The notes below the pieces were generated by a model. It ran no database searches. It was not told the origin of the DNA and was given only the letters and a program-made list of their open reading frames with translations. Source: an uncultured Coriobacteriaceae bacterium (GTDB taxonomy: Bacteria > Actinomycetota > Coriobacteriia > Coriobacteriales > Atopobiaceae). Taken from it: a stretch of 41,617 nucleotides of DNA. A program made the translations under genes and the position numbers. This document shows, one piece after another, positions 1 to 8,618 of this stretch (position 1 is the stretch's first letter; each line of letters starts with the position of its first letter). The stretch lies in assembly GCA_902777325.1 (NCBI GenBank), contig CACYTH010000019.1:1-41617 (forward strand), written 5' to 3'.

Positions 1-3
1 ACC

Positions 4-31
4 CTCAAAGTTGTCGGCGACCAACTTTGAG
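4..31. other. Perfect inverted repeat at the window edge
   Basis: Arms 4-13 and 22-31 pair over 10 bases around an 8-base loop. No T-run follows on the plus strand and the other flank lies outside the window. It could be the stem of a terminator for an unseen gene or a protein-binding dyad; the sequence does not decide. Confidence 0.4.
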
Positions 32-73
32 AGGCGTGTTTGCGCAGGTGGATGGGTCTAAACGGGGGTCAAA

Positions 74-99
74 CGGACACACATTTTGTCCTATAACCC
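74..99. repeat. GGACA-N7-TGTCC motif, copy A (copy B at 33026-33050)
   Basis: A 25-26 base stretch, CGGACACAC then a T-rich run, TTGTCCTATA and CCC, occurs here and at 33026-33050 with one substitution and one indel. Each contains GGACA and TGTCC arms 7 bases apart. Both copies lie a few tens of bases beyond the terminator of a minus-strand tRNA gene. Nature unknown. Confidence 0.6.
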
Positions 100-125
100 G
101 GGATATGTCCCTGACAGTCATCTAA

Positions 126-160
126 AGGCAAAAGAAAAGGCCAAGACACGCGTCTTGGCC
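126..160 (-). terminator. Rho-independent terminator of the tRNA pair
   Basis: Arms 139-147 and 152-160 form a perfect 9-bp stem with a 4-base loop. Read on the minus strand it is followed by a T-rich tract (the A-rich stretch 126-138 on the plus strand). It lies directly downstream of the CAU tRNA and would end the minus-strand tRNA transcript. Confidence 0.8.
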
Positions 161-170
161 TCGAAGATTC

Positions 171-246
171 TGGTGGGCCCAGAGGGATTCGAACCCCCAA
201 CCCAGGGATTATGAGTCCCCTGCGCTAACCGTTGCGCCATAGGCCC
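171..246 (-). tRNA. tRNA with CAU anticodon, probably Ile2 (otherwise elongator Met)
   Basis: On the minus strand all arms fold: acceptor GGGCCTA with TGGGCCC, D-stem GCGC/GCGC with an 8-base loop, anticodon stem GGGGA/TCCCT with loop CTCATAA (anticodon CAT), T-stem GGGGG/CCCTC, and an encoded CCA. Length is 76 nt. A CAU anticodon can belong to initiator Met, elongator Met or the lysidine-modified Ile2. The paired first acceptor base argues against the initiator. The short D-loop and general look favour Ile2, but this is a judgement and tRNA-Met cannot be excluded. Confidence 0.9.
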
Positions 247-251
247 TTAGC

Positions 252-279
252 AAAAGGGCGGCGACCGAAGCCGCCGCCC
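252..279 (-). terminator. Terminator between the two tRNA genes
   Basis: On the minus strand a 10-bp GC-rich stem (256-265 with 270-279, one G-U pair) is capped by a TTCG tetraloop and followed by TTTTGC. It sits between tRNA-Ala and the CAU tRNA, so it could partly terminate the Ala transcript or act as a processing hairpin. Confidence 0.65.
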
Positions 280-288
280 GTTACTATC

Positions 289-364
289 TGGTGGAGAATA
301 GGGGGATCGAACCCCTGACCTCATGACTGCCAGTCATGCGCTCTCCCAGCTGAGCTAATTCCCC
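289..364 (-). tRNA. tRNA-Ala (GGC anticodon)
   Basis: Minus-strand cloverleaf of 76 nt: acceptor GGGGAAT with ATTCTCC (one G-U), D-stem GCTC/GAGC, anticodon stem CATGA/TCATG with loop CTGGCAG, T-stem AGGGG/CCCCT with loop TTCGATC, and an encoded CCA. Anticodon GGC reads GCC alanine codons, which suits a high-GC genome. It is the first gene of the minus-strand tRNA unit, 14-20 bases behind a consensus promoter. Confidence 0.93.
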
Positions 365-384
365 GTTGAGTTGGTGCAAGAGGT

Positions 385-412
385 ATATTACCAAAGCCAC
401 AAATCGTGTCAA
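385..412 (-). promoter_or_regulatory. Sigma-70 type promoter of the tRNA unit
   Basis: On the minus strand TTGACA (407-412) is followed after 16 bases by TAATAT (385-390), close to the housekeeping consensus. The expected start is near 378, about 14 bases before the mature 5' end of tRNA-Ala at 364. Confidence 0.75.
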
Positions 413-566
413 GTGACTTTTATAAAAACTTTTGAGGAGACCTTCGGCACCCTTCGGAGCAAGCTTTTCGAAGCTGTAGAACGAGTGGTACCAGCCTTGG
501 GCGCATAGGTAGCGCACAACTCTCACGTATACTTTCTGGGATGCATTTTCACGAGAAGGAGCACCT

Positions 567-2564
567 TTGATAGCCCTTGCGGACAAGATCGAGAAGTCCT
601 ACGGCGGCCGTGTCCTGTACACGGCCGCTACATTGCAACTCAACGCGGGAGAGCGCTGGGGTCTTGTCGGCCCCAATGGCGCCGGTAAGACGACCCTGCT
701 CAAGATCATCATGGGCCAGGAGAGCCCTGATGCGGGTACCGTGAGCTTTGCTCGCGACACCACGATCGGCTACCTCGAGCAGGAGACGCACCTTGCCGGC
801 GAGAAGTCAGCGCTTGCCGAGGTCATAGACTCCGCGACCGAGATACGCAACCTCGAGGAGCGCATCGAGCAGATGGAGCACCAGATTGCCGAGGCAACTC
901 CCGGTGACGACTTCGACCGGCTCCTCGAGCGCTATGGCGCCGCGCAGGACCGCTATGAGCGCCTCGGTGGCTATGAGCTCGATGCGCGAGCTAGACAGAT
1001 CCTCGGCGGCCTCGGATTCCCCGTCGAGGACTTCGACAAGCCCGCCAAGGAGTTCTCGGGCGGTTGGCAGATGCGCATCGCCCTCTCTAAGCTGCTGCTA
1101 CGCCACCCCGACCTTCTCCTGCTCGACGAGCCCACCAACCACCTCGACCTCGAGAGCGTCAAGTGGCTGGAGCAATTCCTGGCTTCATACGACGGCGCCG
1201 TCCTGCTCGTAAGCCATGACCGCGCCTTCATGGACGCCTGCGTGAGCCACGTGGCGGCGCTGGAGAACAAGCGCCTCATGACCTACACCGGCAACTACTC
1301 CGGCTACCTCCACCAGCGCGAGGACAACCTCGAGCAGCTGCGCGCCAAGCGTGCCGCGCAGGAGCGCGACATGGCACATCTCCAGACCTTCATCGAGCGC
1401 TTCCGCTACAAGCCGACCAAGGCCCGCCAGGTGCAGGAGCGCGTCAAGCGCCTGGAGAAGATCCAGGAGGAGCTTGTCGTCCTGCCCGAAAGCTCCAAGA
1501 AGGTCCACTTCAGCTTCCCCGAGCCGCCACGGACGGGCGACATGGTGGTCCATCTTGACCGCGTGGCCAAGGCGTATGGCGACAATCTGGTGTACGAGGG
1601 CGTAGACCTCTCGCTCTACCGCGGCGATCACGTGGCACTCGTCGGTCCCAACGGTGCCGGCAAGTCGACGCTGATGAAGCTCATCAACGGCCATGAGATG
1701 CCGACTGCCGGCTCGATCGAGCTCGGCCAGAACGTGACGCAGGCCTACTACGCCCAGCATCAGCTTGAGACGCTCAACGCGGCCAATACGGTCCTGGGCG
1801 AGATGGACGAGGTCGCTCCCGGCTGGACCACCTCTGAGGAGCGCCGTCTGTTGGGTGCCTTTCTCTTCCACGGCGACGACGTCGACAAGCGCGTCTCCGT
1901 GCTCTCCGGAGGCGAACGCGCGCGCCTTGCCCTCGCAAAGATGCTCGTGGCGCCCGATCCGCTTCTCTGCCTGGACGAGCCCACCAACCACCTCGACATC
2001 GACTCTGTCGACGTGCTCGAGCGAGCCTTGGTGGACTTCCCTGGCACCATTGTGCTCATCAGCCACGACGAGCACCTCGTCCGCGCCTTGGCGAACAAGG
2101 TCATCGACGTGCGAGACCACACGGTGACCGTCTATGACGGGGACTACGACTACTACCTCTTCAAGCGTGCCGAGCTCGAGGCGCGTGCCGCCGAGGTCGA
2201 GGCCCCGGCCAAGGCAAACGCCGCAAAGCCGCAGGTCAAGGCCGCCGCGACGGAGGAAGCGGACAAGCCCCAGGGACGCAACGTCAAGACACGCGAGCAG
2301 CGCCGTGCCGAGGCCGAGGCCAGAAACGCCGCCAACCGTGCCCTGCGCACCGAGCGCAAACGCCTCAAGGAGGTCGAGGCCGCCCTTGGCCCCATGCGCG
2401 CTCGATATGACGAGCTCATGGAGCTCATGGCTTCCGAGGAGCTCTACGCTGACGCAAGCCGCTTTGACCAGTGCATGAGAGAGTACAATGCGCTCTCTAA
2501 GAAGATTCCGGCGCTAGAGGAGGAATGGCTCGAGCTGACCGAGAAGATCGAGGAGGCGCTATGA
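567..2564 (+). CDS. ABC-F family ATPase (YdiF/YheS-like)
   Basis: Soluble twin ATPase of the ABC-F family, whose members bind the ribosome and act on translation. There are no membrane segments. Domain 1 has Walker A GPNGAGKT (about residue 35), signature FSGGW (162) and Walker [13 protein letters not shown] (180). A charged interdomain linker with a [17 protein letters not shown] stretch follows. Domain 2 has Walker A near 361, [14 protein letters not shown] (445) and DEPTNHLD (467). The last 90 residues form a charged coiled coil, as in YdiF/YheS-type members. At 665 aa the length is normal. The start is TTG at 567, with an AGAAGGAG ribosome-binding site 5-6 bases upstream and no in-frame ATG before it. 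A TATACT box at 528-533 may be its -10. Antibiotic protection cannot be told from a housekeeping role by sequence. Confidence 0.92.
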   Translation: MIALADKIEKSYGGRVLYTAATLQLNAGERWGLVGPNGAGKTTLLKIIMGQESPDAGTVSFARDTTIGYLEQETHLAGEKSALAEVIDSATEIRNLEERIEQMEHQIAEATPGDDFDRLLERYGAAQDRYERLGGYELDARARQILGGLGFPVEDFDKPAKEFSGGWQMRIALSKLLLRHPDLLLLDEPTNHLDLESVKWLEQFLASYDGAVLLVSHDRAFMDACVSHVAALENKRLMTYTGNYSGYLHQREDNLEQLRAKRAAQERDMAHLQTFIERFRYKPTKARQVQERVKRLEKIQEELVVLPESSKKVHFSFPEPPRTGDMVVHLDRVAKAYGDNLVYEGVDLSLYRGDHVALVGPNGAGKSTLMKLINGHEMPTAGSIELGQNVTQAYYAQHQLETLNAANTVLGEMDEVAPGWTTSEERRLLGAFLFHGDDVDKRVSVLSGGERARLALAKMLVAPDPLLCLDEPTNHLDIDSVDVLERALVDFPGTIVLISHDEHLVRALANKVIDVRDHTVTVYDGDYDYYLFKRAELEARAAEVEAPAKANAAKPQVKAAATEEADKPQGRNVKTREQRRAEAEARNAANRALRTERKRLKEVEAALGPMRARYDELMELMASEELYADASRFDQCMREYNALSKKIPALEEEWLELTEKIEEAL

Positions 2565-3238
2565 CGTACGACCCGAGGTCTGGTGCCAGCCCTTATCTGG
2601 GGATGGACGATTACGACGAGCTCGAGCAGGACGACTTCCCAGCTGATGACGAGATTGACGCTGCGCCAGAGGTCAGACGTGCCTTCGACGGCACCACGGC
2701 CATGGATGTCCAGCAGGTGCCCAAGACCGTGAGGCGCAGCTCGGAACCCCCGCGCCGCGGCGTGGCACCGCAACGTCAGGACACGACGTCAATCGGCACG
2801 GGACCCATCATCAGGCGTACCGCCACGCAGACCACGGGTCCAACTCCCATGGTCAGCCAGAACACCACCGTCAACAGCGCCCCCATCGCCGATGTCCGCC
2901 AGGGGGAGGGACGCCGCATGCACTTCGAGGACGCGCTGTTCTCCTTCGCCCTGCTCGTCGCGCACTTCTTCTTCTGCATTGCGGCCATCGCGCTTGCCGT
3001 CATCTTCGTGGTATCGGCAATACCCACCGACGGCACGAGGCTCCTGCTCCTGCGCCTGACAAACCTGCTTCCCATGATCATGCCTTCGGCACTCCTTGGG
3101 CAGTATGTGGTAGAAACGCCCTTTGGCGGTATTTTGCGAGGAGACCTCGCCATTGCATCTATCATTCTGTTTGTCGCAGACTGGCTCTGCGCAAAGAAGA
3201 GGTCCTCGCTGCGCATGCGCCGCGAGAGGGGAGAGTGA
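2561..3238 (+). CDS. Unknown membrane protein with long disordered N-terminus
   Basis: 225 aa; I do not recognise a family. Residues 1-115 are acidic, then proline/threonine/arginine-rich and probably disordered. Residues 120-210 contain about three hydrophobic segments (one around [19 protein letters not shown], one around [12 protein letters not shown], one around [12 protein letters not shown]). The end is strongly basic, so the C-terminus probably faces the cytoplasm. The ATG overlaps the stop of the ABC-F gene (ATGA), with GAGGAGG just upstream, which decides the start. It is followed within 6 bases by a site-2 protease gene; it could be a partner or substrate of that protease, but this is only suggested by position. 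Confidence 0.8.
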   Translation: MTYDPRSGASPYLGMDDYDELEQDDFPADDEIDAAPEVRRAFDGTTAMDVQQVPKTVRRSSEPPRRGVAPQRQDTTSIGTGPIIRRTATQTTGPTPMVSQNTTVNSAPIADVRQGEGRRMHFEDALFSFALLVAHFFFCIAAIALAVIFVVSAIPTDGTRLLLLRLTNLLPMIMPSALLGQYVVETPFGGILRGDLAIASIILFVADWLCAKKRSSLRMRRERGE

Positions 3239-3244
3239 GGCAAC

Positions 3245-3925
3245 GTGTCCGCCATTGGACAGCGCTTTGTTCGGATAGCCATAACGGTTGTCCTGGTCAT
3301 ACTCTCGGCATCGGTTCACGAGTTCGGGCACGCCATCGCAGCTTATAGGCTCGGCGACGACACGGCCAAGCGCCAGGGGCGTCTGACGCTCAACCCCTTT
3401 GCGCACATCGATACCTTTGGCTCCCTCGTTCTGCCCATGATCATGGGGCTTGCCGGCGGGCCGGTGTTCGCCTTCGCCAAGCCCGTCCCCTACAATCCCA
3501 ACAGGCTGCGCAACCCCCGACGCGACGAGGTCATCGTCGCCTTCGCCGGACCGGCGACCAACATCTTGCAGGCTGCCGTGGGCGCCATCGTCGCAAACAT
3601 CATCTTCCACAACTCCCTTCCCTCGATCATGGCTGGGGGCTTCGCCTACTGGGCCTACGTGGTCGCCTCCACGTACGTCTACGTCAACTGCACCCTTGCC
3701 TTCTTCAACCTGATACCGCTGCCGCCCCTCGACGGGTCGTCAATCATATCTCCGCTGCTCAAGGGCGAGGCGAGGCGCAAGTACTACGTGGTTCAGCGCT
3801 ACTCGCTGCCCATTCTCATGATCTTGCTCTACGTGCTGCCCGGCTATATCGGCTTCGACCCGCTGGGCGTCTACCTTGACGCGACGGCCGGAAGCCTCGC
3901 CGACGTCCTTCTGGGTTGGTCGTGA
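3245..3925 (+). CDS. Site-2 protease, M50 family intramembrane metalloprotease
   Basis: 226-aa polytopic zinc protease. HEFGH, at about residue 22-26 in the first helix, supplies two zinc-binding histidines and the catalytic glutamate. NLIPLPPLDGS near 155-165 gives the third ligand (Asp) in the usual N-x-P-x2-P-L-D-G context. There is no PDZ domain, so it belongs to the small compact group rather than the RseP type. The GTG start at 3245 lies 6 bases after the preceding stop, with GAGAGGGGAG just upstream. Substrate unknown. The gene leads directly into scpA. Confidence 0.9.
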   Translation: MSAIGQRFVRIAITVVLVILSASVHEFGHAIAAYRLGDDTAKRQGRLTLNPFAHIDTFGSLVLPMIMGLAGGPVFAFAKPVPYNPNRLRNPRRDEVIVAFAGPATNILQAAVGAIVANIIFHNSLPSIMAGGFAYWAYVVASTYVYVNCTLAFFNLIPLPPLDGSSIISPLLKGEARRKYYVVQRYSLPILMILLYVLPGYIGFDPLGVYLDATAGSLADVLLGWS

Positions 3926-3929
3926 TCTC

Positions 3930-4739
3930 ATGTCGTTTGCCGTAAAGACCCAGGCCTACAGCGGTCCCTTCGACCTGCTGCTCCAGCTGGTGAGCCGCCA
4001 GAAGGTGGCCATCGGATCGATCTCGGTGGCAGAGGTTGCCGACCAGTACCTTGCGGAGGTCGAGCGCATGGGCGCCCTCGACCTCGACGTGGCGAGCGAC
4101 TTTCTGCTGGTCGCCTCGACGCTGCTTGACATGAAGGCGGCGTCCCTCGTGCCGGACGACATCCCGCGTCGCACGGACGACCTCGATGACGAGGACCTCG
4201 CCGACCTCTCGCCGGACGAGGCGCGTGAGGTGCTCATCGCACGGCTCATCGCGTACAAGCAGTTCCGCAACGCCGCCAGTGCCCTTGCGGGACGCATGGA
4301 GGCCGAAGCCCTCATGGAGCCGCGCACGGCAGGTGCCGATCCCGAGTTTCTCAACCTCATGCCCGACTACCTCGAGGGGATCAGCCTTCGCTCGCTGGCC
4401 GTCATATGCGCCGACCTGGACGGCAGGCGCGACAGGGTCCTTCTTGAGGCGGAGCACGTGGCCCCGCGTCGCCTGCCCATCGCACTGACCGTCGCGACCA
4501 TCGATCGTCTCACGCGCACGCACACCAGCATGACCTTCTCCGAGCTTCTTGACGGCCAGGAGACCCCCGAGGCGGTCGTCGCGACCTTCCTTGCCATCTT
4601 GGAACTCTACAAGCGTGGGTCCGTCACGCTCACCCAGTCAGAGGTCTTCGGCGAGATCGACGTCACGCACATCGAGGGGGCACCCGCCTTCGAGCTCGAC
4701 GAGTCCGAACTAACCAGCATTGAGGAGGACCTCTCATGA
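3930..4739 (+). CDS. scpA: Segregation and condensation protein A
   Basis: Kleisin subunit of the SMC-ScpA-ScpB condensin, which organises and separates chromosomes. The 269-aa protein begins with the typical ScpA N-terminus (YSGPFDLLLQLV), has the acidic central region (DDLDDEDLADLSPDEAREVLI) and ends in a winged-helix-like segment (VTLTQSEVFGEI). The ATG at 3930 puts the conserved GPFDLLL motif about 12 residues from the start, as in homologues; an upstream in-frame extension exists but would overlap the previous gene. The ATGA overlap with scpB indicates coupled translation. Confidence 0.95.
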   Translation: MSFAVKTQAYSGPFDLLLQLVSRQKVAIGSISVAEVADQYLAEVERMGALDLDVASDFLLVASTLLDMKAASLVPDDIPRRTDDLDDEDLADLSPDEAREVLIARLIAYKQFRNAASALAGRMEAEALMEPRTAGADPEFLNLMPDYLEGISLRSLAVICADLDGRRDRVLLEAEHVAPRRLPIALTVATIDRLTRTHTSMTFSELLDGQETPEAVVATFLAILELYKRGSVTLTQSEVFGEIDVTHIEGAPAFELDESELTSIEEDLS

Positions 4740-5500
4740 GTGATCTCGATCGCATAGGCAACAACTCGCTCAAGGGTGCCCTGGAGGCGCTCCTGCTTGT
4801 CTCGAGCGAGCCCGTAAGCGCCGTCGAGCTGGCCAAGGCGCTCGAGACGAGCGCGGTCGAGGTGTCGGACGCCCTTGCAGACCTCTCGGCGGAGTACTCC
4901 GACGCAAACCGTGGCTTTCAGCTGCGCGAGGTCGCCGGCGGATGGCGGCTGTTCACTCATCCCGCCTATCACGAGCAGGTCGAGTCATACGTCCTCTCCT
5001 GGGACACGCATCGCCTTTCTCAGGCCGCCTTGGAGACCCTGGCCGTCATCGCCTACCACCAGCCCTGCACCCGCGAGGGGGTCAAGGCCGTGCGTGGCGT
5101 GAACTCCGACGGCGTGATCGCGTCGCTTCGGGACAAGGGCCTCGTACGCGAGGTCGGCCGTGCCGGCGGCAAAGCCGGCGCCATCATGTACGGCACCACC
5201 AAGGTGTTCCTCGAGCGCTTTGGCCTGCGCTCGCTTGCCGACCTGCCGCCTCTGGAGGACTTTGCCCCCGACGAGCAGGCCCGCCAGTTCATCCGCGAGC
5301 GCCTGTCCGGACGTGCCATATCGTCGACGCTGGAGGAGGCGGCTGCCGACATCGACGACGAGCGCGAGCTGCTGGGCAACTATGGCGAGGAGCTGCCTGG
5401 GGACTTCGAGGTTGCCGAGGACGACGCGACCGAGTCCCTGGAGGAGTCCCCCGCGACCTCCGCATGGGCCGACGACTGGGAGGACGACTCGGATGACTGA
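4736..5500 (+). CDS. scpB: Segregation and condensation protein B
   Basis: 254-aa partner of ScpA with two winged-helix domains. The N-terminal domain spans about 8-80 (LEALLLVSSEPVSAVELA). The second spans about 90-165, with the family hallmark LETLAVIAYHQPCTREGVKAVRGVNSDG and then YGTTKVFLERFGL. The last 60 residues are acidic and look disordered, longer than in many homologues. The start overlaps the scpA stop by 4 bases, and the pseudouridine synthase start lies inside its 3' end. Confidence 0.95.
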   Translation: MSDLDRIGNNSLKGALEALLLVSSEPVSAVELAKALETSAVEVSDALADLSAEYSDANRGFQLREVAGGWRLFTHPAYHEQVESYVLSWDTHRLSQAALETLAVIAYHQPCTREGVKAVRGVNSDGVIASLRDKGLVREVGRAGGKAGAIMYGTTKVFLERFGLRSLADLPPLEDFAPDEQARQFIRERLSGRAISSTLEEAAADIDDERELLGNYGEELPGDFEVAEDDATESLEESPATSAWADDWEDDSDD

Positions 5501-6314
5501 CGAGCGCATCGTCCCCATGAGGCTGCAGCGGTTTCTGGCGCGTGCCGGCGTGGCCAGCAGACGCGGATCCGAGAACCTGATGACCGCCGGGCGCGTCTGT
5601 GTCAACGGACAGGTCGTCACCGAGCTCGGAAGCAAGGTCGACCCGTCAACGGACGTGGTAACGGTCGACGGGCGAGAGGTCCATCTGAGCGACGGGTATG
5701 CCTACCTTGTGCTCAACAAGCCGACGGGCTATCTCTCCACCATGCATGACCCGCAGGGACGTCCCTGCGTCGAGCGGCTCGTGCCCACCAAGCGCTATCC
5801 TGGGCTCTTTCCGGTGGGGCGCCTCGACGGAGACACGACCGGGCTTCTGCTCTTCACCACCAACGGCGACGCAGGCCAGCGCATGCTGCACCCCTCCATG
5901 CACGTTTGGAAGCATTACGTGGCCCTCGTGCGTGGCATGCCCAACGAGGCCGATCTCGACCGCCTGCGCAAGGGCGTGATGCTCGACGACGGACCGGCAC
6001 AACATGCCGAGGTGGAGCTTCTCACGGAAAGTGACGGCCGTATCGCACCGGTTGCGCCTGAGGGCATACCCCATGCGCACGCAGTCGTGGGGCTGCGCAT
6101 CCACGAGGGCAAGAAGCATCAGGTTAAGCGTATGCTTAAGGCGGTGGGACACGAGGTCGTGCGCCTTCATCGCGACGAGTTTGGCCCGATCGCCCTGGGA
6201 GATGTCGCATCAGGATGCTGGCGCGAGCTGACGGCGGACGAACGCAGTGCGATCGAGCGACTGGTGGAGGAGCAGAGGCCAAAGCCTCGAAGCAAGACGC
6301 GCAAGAACGACTAG
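5493..6314 (+). CDS. rluB: RsuA/RluB-family rRNA pseudouridine synthase
   Basis: 273-aa enzyme that isomerises a uridine in rRNA (23S in RluB, 16S in RsuA). An S4 RNA-binding domain occupies about residues 8-60 (MRLQRFLARAGVASRRGSE). The catalytic domain carries GRLDGDTTGLLLFTTNGD near 108-125, in which the first Asp is the nucleophile. LRIHEGKKHQVKRM near 200 is the other family signature. The ATG at 5493 lies inside the end of scpB, behind GGGAGGAC. The scpA-scpB-rluB order is common in Gram-positive genomes and supports RluB over RsuA. The last 20 residues are basic. Confidence 0.92.
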   Translation: MTDERIVPMRLQRFLARAGVASRRGSENLMTAGRVCVNGQVVTELGSKVDPSTDVVTVDGREVHLSDGYAYLVLNKPTGYLSTMHDPQGRPCVERLVPTKRYPGLFPVGRLDGDTTGLLLFTTNGDAGQRMLHPSMHVWKHYVALVRGMPNEADLDRLRKGVMLDDGPAQHAEVELLTESDGRIAPVAPEGIPHAHAVVGLRIHEGKKHQVKRMLKAVGHEVVRLHRDEFGPIALGDVASGCWRELTADERSAIERLVEEQRPKPRSKTRKND

Positions 6315-6336
6315 ACGCAAGTGGAAGGAAGACCCC

Positions 6337-7023
6337 ATGATCGTAGCCATAGACGGACCAGCCGGATCGGGCAAGTCGACGGTGGCACATGCCATTGCCG
6401 ACCGTTGCGGGCTGACGTATCTGGACACCGGTGCGATGTATCGCTGTGTGACCCTTGCCTGCCTCGAGCGCGGCATCTCGCCCGATGACGCCGATGGCGC
6501 AGCCGAGGTTGCAAAGGCCATTAGCATCAAGTTCGTTCCTGCCGAGGGCGGCCAGACCGTGCTCTTGGACGGCCGCGACGTGACGGCCGACATCCGCACG
6601 CCCGAGGTCGACCGCAGCGTCTCCGCGGTCTCTGCCGTGCCGGCCGTGCGCAAGGCCATGGTGGCCCTGCAGCGCGCCGTCGGCGAGCAGGGAGACGTCG
6701 TGGCCGAGGGACGTGACATCGGCACCGTCGTGTACCCCAACGCCGAGGTGAAGGTCTTCCTGACGGCTGATGCCGAGGCCCGCGCCCACAGGCGCGCCGT
6801 GCAGCGCGAGGGCGGTGACGCCGCCACTGACAAGACCGCGACTGCCGACGCCGCAGCCGAGCAGGCAATTCTAGCTGACATCAGGCGCAGGGACGAGCTC
6901 GACTCGACCCGCAAGGAGGCTCCGCTGCGTCCTGCCGAGGATGCCCACCACATCGACTCGTCGCGCCTTGGCGTCGACGAGGTGGTGGACAAGATCATCG
7001 AGCTGATGGAGGAGGCGCGCTAG
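6337..7023 (+). CDS. cmk: Cytidylate kinase
   Basis: 228-aa kinase that phosphorylates CMP/dCMP with ATP. It has the P-loop GPAGSGKST (residues 7-15), YLDTGAMYR (the CMP-binding entry), EGRDIGTVV near 122, VFLTADAEARAHRR near 138 and the lid-like RRDELDSTRKEAPLR near 180. The start is ATG at 6337 with GGAAGGAA upstream; it places the P-loop at the normal distance. It lies 22 bases after rluB and is one base from the plsC start, so it is part of the same operon. Confidence 0.95.
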   Translation: MIVAIDGPAGSGKSTVAHAIADRCGLTYLDTGAMYRCVTLACLERGISPDDADGAAEVAKAISIKFVPAEGGQTVLLDGRDVTADIRTPEVDRSVSAVSAVPAVRKAMVALQRAVGEQGDVVAEGRDIGTVVYPNAEVKVFLTADAEARAHRRAVQREGGDAATDKTATADAAAEQAILADIRRRDELDSTRKEAPLRPAEDAHHIDSSRLGVDEVVDKIIELMEEAR

Positions 7024-7024
7024 C

Positions 7025-7747
7025 ATGGCCGAGCGCAAGAAGTTCACGCGCGACGACTACTTTGACAGTGCGATGGATGACTACCCGCTGTCTGCAAAGG
7101 TCATCCTCGCCGTGGTCATCTGGGTCGTCGCACTGCTCTCAAAGATTCTCTGGCCTTGGCGAATCGAGGACGGCGAGAAGCTCTGGGACGACCACTCTGG
7201 TCGCATGATCATCATGAACCACGTCTCCTTCCTCGAGACGGTGCTGCCCTCGACCACCATGTGGTTCAGGGGCGTGCACGTGCGTCCCATCTACAAGAGC
7301 GAGTGGGACGACAACAAGTTCCTCAACTGGCTGCTGCCGCGCGTGGGTGGCATCCCCATCGACCGCGGCACGGCCGACGTCAAGTCGGTCAAGCGTGCGG
7401 TCGGCTGCCTCAAGCGCGGCGAGTCCGTGCTTGTCTTCCCCGAGGGGACGCGCATCCGCTCCGAGGAGCAGGAGGTGCAGATCCACGGTGGGTTTGCCCT
7501 GATGGCGCGCATGGCAAAGGTGCCCGTGCAGCCCATGGCCATCGTCGGCGCCCGCGCGATCACCGAGTCCGGCAAGGGGATCAAGTTCTTCACGCGCGTG
7601 TACCTCAAGGCGGGGGACAGCATCCAGTGGGACGAGATGACCTCCGAGAAGCGCCGCGAGCGCACCGAGGAGATGGAGCGCATCGGCATGGAGCGCGTCT
7701 ACGCACTCCGCAGCGAGCTGCGCGCCGAGCATCCCGGCAAGGAGTAA
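7025..7747 (+). CDS. plsC: 1-acyl-sn-glycerol-3-phosphate acyltransferase (PlsC family)
   Basis: 240-aa membrane-associated acyltransferase that makes phosphatidic acid from lysophosphatidic acid. A hydrophobic anchor (about 23-43) precedes the acyltransferase domain. The catalytic block is NHVSFLE (65-71): the family motif is H-x4-D, and here the acid is Glu. Other conserved blocks are GGIPIDRG (108-115), FPEGTR (138-143) and PVQPMAIVGA near 170. The Asp-to-Glu change is conservative and activity is likely but unproven. It sits directly after cmk, a frequent cmk-plsC-ispH order in Gram-positives. Confidence 0.88.
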   Translation: MAERKKFTRDDYFDSAMDDYPLSAKVILAVVIWVVALLSKILWPWRIEDGEKLWDDHSGRMIIMNHVSFLETVLPSTTMWFRGVHVRPIYKSEWDDNKFLNWLLPRVGGIPIDRGTADVKSVKRAVGCLKRGESVLVFPEGTRIRSEEQEVQIHGGFALMARMAKVPVQPMAIVGARAITESGKGIKFFTRVYLKAGDSIQWDEMTSEKRRERTEEMERIGMERVYALRSELRAEHPGKE

Positions 7748-7769
7748 GCCAGCCACGAAGGGGGGCCTC

Positions 7770-8615
7770 ATGGCCCAGATCATCATCGCCGAGGAAGCGG
7801 GTGCCTGCTATGGCGTGGAGCGCGCGCTCGAACTCGTGCTTTCCGCGTCAGAGAGCGTCGAGGGACCCCTCCACACGCTGGGTCCGCTGATCCACAATCC
7901 CCTCGTTGTCAAGGACCTCGAGAAGCGCGGCGTCACGGTCGTGGAGGACGCATCTGAGGTGGAACCCGGCTCGACGCTGGTCCTCAGGACCCACGGCGTG
8001 ACGCCCAAAGTGAAGGATGCCGCCCTGTCGGCCGGTGCCAAGGTCATCGACGCGACCTGCCCCTTTGTCATGCGCGCCCATCGCGCCGCCGAGCGACTCG
8101 AGCGCGACGGATATCAGGTGCTGATAGTGGGCGAGGCGGGACACCCCGAGGTGGAGGGCACGCTCGGTCATGCCGAGTCTGCCGTCGTGGTTGGCTCGCC
8201 CGAGGAGGCCTCGCAACTGGAGCTTTCAAAGAAGGTTGGCATCGTGGTGCAGACCACGCAGTCGAAGGAGAACCTCCTCGGCGTGATCTCCGCGCTGGTG
8301 GGAAGGACGGAGGAGCTTCGACTTATCGACACCATCTGCGAGGCCACTTCCGGCCACCAGGGCGCCTGCGAGCGCCTCTCCAAAAGGGTTGACGTGATGA
8401 TCGTCATCGGAGGACGCAACTCCGCGAACACGACCCACCTTGCCGACATCGCCCGCAAGAACTGCCCTCGCACGCACCATATCGAACGCGACGACGAGCT
8501 TGAGCCCTCCTGGTTTGACGGTGCGGAGCTCATTGGCGTCACGGCAGGAGCCTCCACGCCCGCAAGGCAGATCGAGAGCGTTCGCTCGCGCATTCAGGCG
8601 ATCCTGGAGTCCTAG
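7770..8615 (+). CDS. ispH: 4-hydroxy-3-methylbut-2-enyl diphosphate reductase
   Basis: 281-aa iron-sulfur enzyme of the last step of the MEP isoprenoid pathway, yielding IPP and DMAPP. The three cluster cysteines are in conserved settings: GACYGV (C13), DATCPFV (C97) and DTICEAT (C190). THG (about 74-76), GHPEVEG and GRNSANTTHL, which shape the substrate pocket, are all present, so the protein looks intact. The ATG at 7770 has GGGGG upstream. The presence of ispH implies the MEP route in this organism. Confidence 0.95.
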   Translation: MAQIIIAEEAGACYGVERALELVLSASESVEGPLHTLGPLIHNPLVVKDLEKRGVTVVEDASEVEPGSTLVLRTHGVTPKVKDAALSAGAKVIDATCPFVMRAHRAAERLERDGYQVLIVGEAGHPEVEGTLGHAESAVVVGSPEEASQLELSKKVGIVVQTTQSKENLLGVISALVGRTEELRLIDTICEATSGHQGACERLSKRVDVMIVIGGRNSANTTHLADIARKNCPRTHHIERDDELEPSWFDGAELIGVTAGASTPARQIESVRSRIQAILES

Positions 8616-8618
8616 CGC

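Noticed and set aside
247..288. An extra small RNA between the tRNAs
   Set aside because: The stem with TTCG loop and T-run is fully explained as a terminator.
1185..2120. Long minus-strand open frame opposite the ABC-F gene
   Set aside because: Shadow of the high-GC ABC-F gene; no RBS, no recognisable protein, and the plus-strand gene has all family motifs.
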